Of a stretch of DNA of 64,000 nt, positions 58,720-64,000 are shown piece by piece. Location: assembly GCF_900101745.1 (NCBI RefSeq), contig NZ_FNAD01000014.1:62001-126000 (forward strand), given 5' to 3'. Numbering within the stretch: the first letter of the stretch is position 1; each line of letters starts with the position of its first letter. Both the position numbers and the translations under genes were made by a program. The stretch is from Glycomyces harbinensis (GTDB taxonomy: Bacteria > Actinomycetota > Actinomycetes > Mycobacteriales > Micromonosporaceae). The notes below the pieces were generated by a model, which was not told the DNA's origin, searched no databases, and saw only the letters and a program-made list of their open reading frames with translations.

Positions 58720-58766
58720 TCCGCCTGTCGGGGCGGCCGCCCCGACGCGGACGGGAGGAGCACACG

Positions 58767-59795
58767 ATGCCCCTCACACGAAACGAGCGGTCGCCCCGGT
58801 CGGTGACCCGCGGAGCGACCGGGGTCGCCGCACCCGGCGGCCTCACCGTGAGCGTCGACGGCGCGACGCCGCCCCCTCGGGGCCGCAAGCGGAAGCAGAG
58901 CTGGGGTGAGGCCTTCCGGCGCGACTGGCAGCTGTACAGCCTCGCCCTGCTGCCCCTGATCTTCTTCACGATCTTCAAGTACGGGCCCATGATCGGGAAC
59001 GTCATCGCGTTCCGGAAGTTCAGGCCCGGCGGGAGCATCTTCGGCGACGAATGGGTCGGCGTCCGCTACATCGAGATGTTCATCAACGACCCGTCGTTCT
59101 GGCACGTCTTCGGCAACACCGCGATCCTGGGCGGCCTGACCCTCGTGGTCTGCTTCCCCCTCCCGATCGTGCTCGCGCTGCTGCTGAACGAGGTGCGCAA
59201 GAAGCACTTCAAGAAGATCGTGCAGTCGATCTCCTACCTGCCGCACTTCCTCTCCATCGTCATCGTCGTCGGCATGCTCATGCAGCTGTTGTCGCTGCAG
59301 GGCACCGTCAACCAGGTCATCGGGGCGTTCGGCGGCGAGGGCATCCCGTTCCTCCAGCGGCCCGAGTGGTTCCGCGCCGTCTACGTCGGCTCCGAAGTGT
59401 GGCAGACGGTCGGCTGGGGGACCATCCTCTACCTGGCCGCGCTCACCACCGTCGACGACTCCCTCTACGAGGCGGCGCGGATCGACGGCGCCGGCCGGTG
59501 GCGCCAGACCTGGCACGTCACGCTCCCCGGCATCCGCCCGACGATGATGACGCTCCTGGTCCTCAACATCGGGACGTTCCTCAACGTCGGCTTCGAGAAG
59601 GTCCTCCTGCTCTACAACCCGCTGACGTACGAGACGGCCGACGTCATCTCGACGTACCTGTACCGGGTCGGCCTGGTGTCGAACAATCTCAGTTATGCGG
59701 CGGCGATCGGCCTGTTCCAGGCCGTGATCGGCCTCGTGATGGTGCTTTCCGCGAACCTGATCTCGCGGCGGATGGTGGGGACGAGCCTGTGGTGA
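58767..59795 (+). CDS. CUT1-family sugar ABC permease, first subunit (LplB-like)
   Basis: A 342-residue permease, with an unusually long, Arg-rich cytoplasmic N-terminus of about 50 residues and six helices. The EAA loop is at about 232-250 (EAARIDGAGRWRQTWHVTL). It is of the same LplB type as the protein from 6704 and forms the channel with the product of the following gene, whose GTG start overlaps the stop (GTGA). GGGAGGAG lies in front of the ATG. Confidence 0.92.
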   Translation: MPLTRNERSPRSVTRGATGVAAPGGLTVSVDGATPPPRGRKRKQSWGEAFRRDWQLYSLALLPLIFFTIFKYGPMIGNVIAFRKFRPGGSIFGDEWVGVRYIEMFINDPSFWHVFGNTAILGGLTLVVCFPLPIVLALLLNEVRKKHFKKIVQSISYLPHFLSIVIVVGMLMQLLSLQGTVNQVIGAFGGEGIPFLQRPEWFRAVYVGSEVWQTVGWGTILYLAALTTVDDSLYEAARIDGAGRWRQTWHVTLPGIRPTMMTLLVLNIGTFLNVGFEKVLLLYNPLTYETADVISTYLYRVGLVSNNLSYAAAIGLFQAVIGLVMVLSANLISRRMVGTSLW

Positions 59796-60724
59796 CCGAC
59801 GTGATCTCGAAGAACCAGACGAAGCCCGCGAACGGGCGCCCGCCCGGGATGAAGGAGTCCACCGGGACGCGCGTCTTCGGCGCCGCCAACGCGGTCTTCC
59901 TCGTCGTCCTGTGCGTCGGGATGCTGTACCCGTTCATCACGGTCCTCGCCCAGTCGTTCAGCTCGCCGGGCGCGATCAACGCGGGCCAGGTCAGCTTCTG
60001 GCCCGTCGGCTTCAACGTCGACACCTACGGCGCCGTGATGTCGAACGAGATGTTCTGGCGCAACTACGGCAACTCCGTGCTGTACACCGCGGTCGGAACG
60101 ACGATCGCCATGGTCCTCACCACGACCTACGCGTACGTGCTGTCCAAGAAGCACCTCAAGGGACGCAAGGCGCTCATCGGGATCGCCGTGTTCACGATGT
60201 TCTTCAACGGCGGCCTCGTGCCGAACTACGTGCTCATCTCCTCCCTCGGGATGAAGAACACCATGTGGGCGATCGTGCTCCCCGGCGCGATCTCGGTGTT
60301 CAACCTCCTGGTCATGAAGTCGTTCTTCGAGAGCCTGCCCAAGGACCTCGAAGAGGCCGCGCAGATCGACGGGCTCGGCTGGTACGGCATCTTCGGGAGG
60401 ATCGTGCTGCCCCTGTCGAAGGCGGTCATCGCCACGATGGTCCTCTTCTACTCGGTCGCGTACTGGAACGACTGGTTCGCCGCGTTCCTCTACCTCGACA
60501 AGAGCGAGCTGTTCCCCGTCACGCTGTTCCTGCGGAACCTCATCGCCGGGGCCTCCACCACGGCGTCCGAAGGGGCGGCGGCCGCGGGGACGACGACCGC
60601 GCTGGTCTCCTCGAACATCCAGGCGGTGACGATGATCCTCACCGTCATCCCGATCCTCTGCGTCTACCCGTTCGTGCAGCGCTACTTCGTGTCGGGCGTG
60701 ATGCTGGGATCGGTCAAGGGATGA
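59792..60724 (+). CDS. CUT1-family sugar ABC permease, second subunit (LplC-like)
   Basis: A 310-residue permease of the LplC type ending in MLGSVKG. Six helices, with the EAA loop near residues 190-208 (EEAAQIDGLGWYGIFGRIVL). The GTG at 59792 overlaps the previous stop; another GTG one codon earlier is possible. In all respects it parallels the pectin permease at 7675, so the two importers share ancestry while serving different glycans. Confidence 0.92.
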   Translation: MTDVISKNQTKPANGRPPGMKESTGTRVFGAANAVFLVVLCVGMLYPFITVLAQSFSSPGAINAGQVSFWPVGFNVDTYGAVMSNEMFWRNYGNSVLYTAVGTTIAMVLTTTYAYVLSKKHLKGRKALIGIAVFTMFFNGGLVPNYVLISSLGMKNTMWAIVLPGAISVFNLLVMKSFFESLPKDLEEAAQIDGLGWYGIFGRIVLPLSKAVIATMVLFYSVAYWNDWFAAFLYLDKSELFPVTLFLRNLIAGASTTASEGAAAAGTTTALVSSNIQAVTMILTVIPILCVYPFVQRYFVSGVMLGSVKG

Positions 60725-60780
60725 AGCGCCGCAACGTCCAACGCACGGAAACATCCGAATACGAAGAGAGCCGTCCCATC

Positions 60781-63126
60781 ATGAGCACTGACACCGACGC
60801 CGCTTCCGCAGGAACGGCGTCCGCCGAGGCGCCTCCGGTGCCCTGGCACGACCACCGGCTCGGCCGATCCGAGCGCGCGGCGGCGCTCGCGGCCGAGATG
60901 ACGCTCGAGGAGAAGACGGGGCAGCTCGTCGGGCTCTGGGTCGGGGCGGACGCCTCCGGCGGGGACGTCGCCCCCCACCAGAGCGACATGAGCCGGGACG
61001 CGCCCTCGTTCGACGACGTGATCGTCGACGGCCTGGGGCAGCTGACGCGGCCCTTCGGCACGCGGCCGGTCCCCCCGGAGCTCGGCGCGCAGTCGCTCGC
61101 CCGCGCGCAGCACCGGATCGTCGCGGCCAACCGCTTCGGCATCCCGGCCCAGGTGCACGAGGAGTGCCTGGCCGGTTTCGCCGCATGGGGCGCCACCGCC
61201 TACCCGGTGCCGCTCTCGTGGGGCGCGAGCTTCGACCCCGAACTCGTGCAGGAGATGTCCTCGCGCATCGGCCGGTCGATGCGCGCGGTCGGCGTGCACC
61301 AGGGGCTCGCGCCAGTGCTCGACGTCGTGCGCGACTACCGCTGGGGACGCGTCGAGGAGTCGATCGGCGAGGACCCGTACCTCGTGGGCACGATCGGCGC
61401 CTCGTACGTGAGCGGCCTCGAGAGCGCGGGCATCGTCGCCACGCTCAAGCACTTCGCCGGGTACTCGGGCTCGCGGGCCGGGCGCAACCACGCCCCGGTC
61501 TCCGCCGGCCCGCGCGAGATGGCCGAGATCTTCCTGCCGCCGTTCGAGACCGCGCTTCGGCACGGGAAGGCCCGCTCGGTGATGAACTCGTACGCGGAGG
61601 TCGACGGGATGCCGGCGGCCGGCGACCGGCGCCTCCTCACCGACCTGCTGCGCGACACGTGGGGCTTCGACGGCGTGGTCGTGGCCGACTACTTCGCCAT
61701 CGCGTTCCTCCGCACGCTCCAGCGGGTGGCGGAGACCGACGGGGACGCCGCCGCACGCGCCCTTTGGGCCGGCGTCGACGTCGAGCTCCCGTCGGTCGCG
61801 GCCTACGGCGCGCCGCTCATCGAAGCGGTCAAGGCCGGCGACGTGGACGAGGCGCTGGTCGACCGCGCCCTCCAGCGCGTGCTGGAGCAGAAGATCGACC
61901 TCGGTCTCATCGAAGCCGACTACGATCCGACCCCGTTGCACGACACGGCCTTCGACGACGCCGACTCCCGCGAGATCGCGCTCCGCCTCGCCCGCGAAGC
62001 GGTCGTCCTGGTCGACAACGACGGGACGCTGCCGCTCGCGGCGGAGACCCGCGTCGCCGTCGTCGGCCCGCTCGCCGACGACCCGTTCGCGATGCTCGGC
62101 TGCTACTCGTTCCCCGCCCACGTCGGCGTGCACCACCCTGAGACGGGCCTCGGGATCGACATCCCCACGGTCCTGGACGAACTGGGCGCCCGCCGCGACG
62201 TGGTCGGGGGCGCGCCCGGATGCGACGTTATGGAGCCGGGACGCGACGGCTTCGACGCCGCCCGGGACGCGGCGCGCGACGCCGACGTGGTGGTCGTCGC
62301 CCTCGGCGACCGCGCCGGGCTCTTCGGAAGGGGCACCTCGGGAGAGGGCTGCGACGCGGCCGACCTGCGCCTTCCGGGGGAGCAGCAGGCGCTCCTGGAG
62401 TCGCTCCTGGACACCGGCACGCCCGTGGTGCTCGTCCTGCTCACCGGCCGCCCCTACGCGCTCGGCGCCGTGGCCGACCGGTGCGCGGCGATCGTGCAGG
62501 CGTTCTTCCCGGGCCAGCAGGGCGCGCAGGCGCTCGCCGAGGTGCTCACCGGCGAGGTGAACCCGAGCGGGCACCTTCCCGTCGGGATCCCGCGCGACCC
62601 GGGCGGCCAGCCCGCGACGTACCTGGCGCCGCCGCTCGGCCGGGCGAACGACGTGTCGAACCTCGACCCGACCGCGCTCTACCCGTTCGGCCACGGGCTC
62701 TCGTACGGCGCCCTCACCTGGCATCCGACGGCGACCGATGAGGAAGACTGGGACGCCGAGGGGACCACCTCGGTCTCGGTGGCCCTCTCGAACGAGACCG
62801 CGGCGCGCGTCGACGACGTCGTCCAGGTCTACCTGCACGACCCGGTCGCGCAGGTGACGCGGCCGGTGCAGCGCCTCGTCGCCTACCGGCGCGTGTCGCT
62901 CGCGGCGGGGGAGTCCGTCGAGGTCGAGTTCCGGCTCCACGCCGACCTGACCTCGTTCATCGGGGCCCAGGGCGAGCGGATCGTGGAGCCGGGAGCGGTC
63001 GAGCTGCGCGTCGCGCGTTCGAGCGCCGACGTGCACGCCGCCGTTCGCCGGCGGATCACCGGACCCGAGCGCCGCCTCGGAGCCGACCGGGTGCTCGTCG
63101 CGGACATCGAGACACGCAGAGCCTGA
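60781..63126 (+). CDS. GH3 beta-xylosidase (BxlA-like)
   Basis: A 781-residue GH3 enzyme without a signal peptide, so it works in the cytoplasm. The N-terminal TIM barrel has the nucleophile Asp303 in VVVADYFAIAF, a variant characteristic of streptomycete BxlA beta-xylosidases, and KHFAGY before it. An alpha/beta sandwich follows from about 405, with GEGCDAADLRLPGEQ near 520, and then a fibronectin-type III domain in the last 120 residues. It would cut imported xylo-oligosaccharides to xylose. ATG 60781 has an AGAG site; an ATG at 60721 overlapping the permease stop would add 20 residues. Confidence 0.88.
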   Translation: MSTDTDAASAGTASAEAPPVPWHDHRLGRSERAAALAAEMTLEEKTGQLVGLWVGADASGGDVAPHQSDMSRDAPSFDDVIVDGLGQLTRPFGTRPVPPELGAQSLARAQHRIVAANRFGIPAQVHEECLAGFAAWGATAYPVPLSWGASFDPELVQEMSSRIGRSMRAVGVHQGLAPVLDVVRDYRWGRVEESIGEDPYLVGTIGASYVSGLESAGIVATLKHFAGYSGSRAGRNHAPVSAGPREMAEIFLPPFETALRHGKARSVMNSYAEVDGMPAAGDRRLLTDLLRDTWGFDGVVVADYFAIAFLRTLQRVAETDGDAAARALWAGVDVELPSVAAYGAPLIEAVKAGDVDEALVDRALQRVLEQKIDLGLIEADYDPTPLHDTAFDDADSREIALRLAREAVVLVDNDGTLPLAAETRVAVVGPLADDPFAMLGCYSFPAHVGVHHPETGLGIDIPTVLDELGARRDVVGGAPGCDVMEPGRDGFDAARDAARDADVVVVALGDRAGLFGRGTSGEGCDAADLRLPGEQQALLESLLDTGTPVVLVLLTGRPYALGAVADRCAAIVQAFFPGQQGAQALAEVLTGEVNPSGHLPVGIPRDPGGQPATYLAPPLGRANDVSNLDPTALYPFGHGLSYGALTWHPTATDEEDWDAEGTTSVSVALSNETAARVDDVVQVYLHDPVAQVTRPVQRLVAYRRVSLAAGESVEVEFRLHADLTSFIGAQGERIVEPGAVELRVARSSADVHAAVRRRITGPERRLGADRVLVADIETRRA

Positions 63127-63137
63127 ACGGGAGCAGC

Positions 63138-63824
63138 ATGAACACCGCACACGCCGGCGAGGTCGGCCCGGGGACGCTCTCCCGGCTGACCGCCGCGATC
63201 TACCGCTACCTCGTCCTCGGGGTGTTCCTCGCGGTCTCCGGCGTCCCGACCCTGCTGCTGTGGACCCTGCTGTCGCCGGACGCCTCGAACGCGGTGCTCT
63301 TCGTGGCCGCGCTCCTCCCGGTCGCGCCCGCGCTCTCGGCGGCGCTGTACGCGCAGCGGGCCTGGGCGCGGGAACCGGACCTGAGCCCGGCGCGGCCGCT
63401 GCTGCGGGGGCTGCGGCTGAACCTGCGGGACACGCTCTCCTGGTGGGTCCCGGTGCTCGCGTGCGCGACCGTCCTGACGGTGAACGTCCTGTTCACCGAC
63501 CTGGTCCCCGGGGGTGCGTTCCTGCGGCCGGTGAGCGTCGTGCTCCTGGCGGTGCTCGTCGTGTGGTCGGGGCACCTGCTCGCGGTGACCTCGTTCTTCT
63601 CGTTCCGCTTCCGCGACGTGCTGCGCGTGGCGGCCGCGGAGTTCTTCCTCTCCTGGAAGTCCTCCCTCGGCCTCCTCGCGCTCCTCATCGTGGCGACCGC
63701 GACGGTGATGATGAGCTCCGAGGCGGTGCTGCTCCTGTTCGGGTGGGCGTTCGCGGCCTCGCTGTGGCTGGTCGTGCGGCCGGTCGTCGCGGACGTCACC
63801 GAACGGTTCACGGCCCGGGACTGA
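63138..63824 (+). CDS. DUF624-family membrane protein of the third importer
   Basis: A 228-residue DUF624 protein with five membrane helices: FLAVSGVPTLLLWTLLS after the N-terminal region RLTAAIYRYLVLG, a basic loop with WAREPDLSP, and final helix FGWAFAASLWLVVRP. The RBS GGGAG stands before the ATG. It closes the xylan operon, 11 bases after the beta-xylosidase gene. As with the copies at 4351 and 50095, it accompanies a CUT1 importer lacking an own ATPase, a consistent pairing that hints at a function in sugar uptake. Confidence 0.8.
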   Translation: MNTAHAGEVGPGTLSRLTAAIYRYLVLGVFLAVSGVPTLLLWTLLSPDASNAVLFVAALLPVAPALSAALYAQRAWAREPDLSPARPLLRGLRLNLRDTLSWWVPVLACATVLTVNVLFTDLVPGGAFLRPVSVVLLAVLVVWSGHLLAVTSFFSFRFRDVLRVAAAEFFLSWKSSLGLLALLIVATATVMMSSEAVLLLFGWAFAASLWLVVRPVVADVTERFTARD

Positions 63825-63831
63825 CCGCCGG

Positions 63832-64000
63832 TCAGGCGGGATTCTCGGCGCCGGCGATCCAGACCGCACCGGGGAACCGCAGGACGCCGCCGACGAGGCG
63901 GCGGCGGAGCTCGGCGCGGACCTCGTCGACGAGGGACTCCCAGCCGTCGACGCCGATCCGGGGCACGAGCTGCTCCCTGGCGAGGCGGCCGAGGCCGCCG
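63832..64000 (-). CDS. C-terminal fragment, possibly a class I SAM methyltransferase
   Basis: A leftward reading frame with a stop at 63832-63834 runs to the window edge, giving the last 55 residues of a longer protein. The segment DGWESLVDEVRAELRRRL followed by GVLRFPGAVWIAGAE resembles the final helix-strand pair of class I SAM-dependent methyltransferases. That comparison is by pattern only. It converges with the DUF624 gene, whose stop lies seven bases away. Confidence 0.4.
   Translation of the reverse strand, partial: GGLGRLAREQLVPRIGVDGWESLVDEVRAELRRRLVGGVLRFPGAVWIAGAENPA

Noticed and set aside
1..64000. CRISPR arrays, rRNA or tRNA genes, prophage or complete transposons
   Set aside because: Looked for repeated spacers, tRNA T-loop patterns, integrase and transposase motifs; none was seen.

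Overview
The window is a 64-kb piece of chromosome from a high-GC actinomycete. The signs are GC-rich third positions, many GTG starts and four-base ATGA/GTGA overlaps, mycothiol-type arsenate reductases, Tat and lipoprotein signals, paired YbaB-family genes, an EccA (type VII secretion) ATPase and DUF4360 secreted proteins. A mycelial soil or plant-associated genus (for example Glycomycetaceae or a relative) would fit, but the sequence does not fix the genus. No rRNA, tRNA, CRISPR array, prophage or complete insertion sequence was recognised.

Region 1 (1-12570) starts with the tail of a GH59-type galactosidase, a DUF1801 protein and an Lrp regulator divergent from an MFS exporter. It is dominated by a tightly overlapping pectin (rhamnogalacturonan-I type) operon: DUF624 membrane protein, lipoprotein, two CUT1/Lpl-type permeases, rhamnogalacturonan acetylesterase, DUF1961 protein and a YetA/exo-rhamnogalacturonan-lyase-like protein, with a good promoter 126 bases ahead of the first gene.

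Region 2 (12600-23410) is a mixed stretch: a secreted zinc metalloprotease with a palindrome in its apparently leaderless promoter, a CBS-domain protein, twin secreted DUF4360 proteins each with its own consensus promoter, a NarL-type two-component pair divergent from an ABC exporter, an EamA permease, a hemerythrin protein and a coupled YbaB pair.

Region 3 (23447-30356) is a metal and arsenic resistance block: an ArsR divergent from a P1B-4 ATPase, then a leftward arsC-arsR-MFS unit divergent from a rightward arsR-acr3-arsC unit. Palindromic operators are visible at three of the promoter regions.

Region 4 (30376-42372) holds a small membrane protein, a second NarL-type two-component pair, an orphan EccA, an SDR/TetR divergent pair with two operators, a dicarboxylate module (VOC protein, tartrate/isopropylmalate-type dehydrogenase, DASS carrier, FadR-type regulator with matching operators) and an uncharacterised 453-residue glycine-zipper protein coupled to a Nudix hydrolase.

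Region 5 (42377-64000) begins with an LPXTG protein and is then devoted to hemicellulose. A LacI regulator faces a GH2 enzyme, followed by an importer with DUF624-like protein, a very large Tat-exported GH67 alpha-glucuronidase and a secreted GH43 enzyme. A second operon, under CGAAAGTTTCG palindromes, encodes another Lpl-type importer, a GH3 beta-xylosidase and another DUF624 protein. Together these would cut glucuronoxylan outside the cell, import the oligosaccharides and finish hydrolysis inside.
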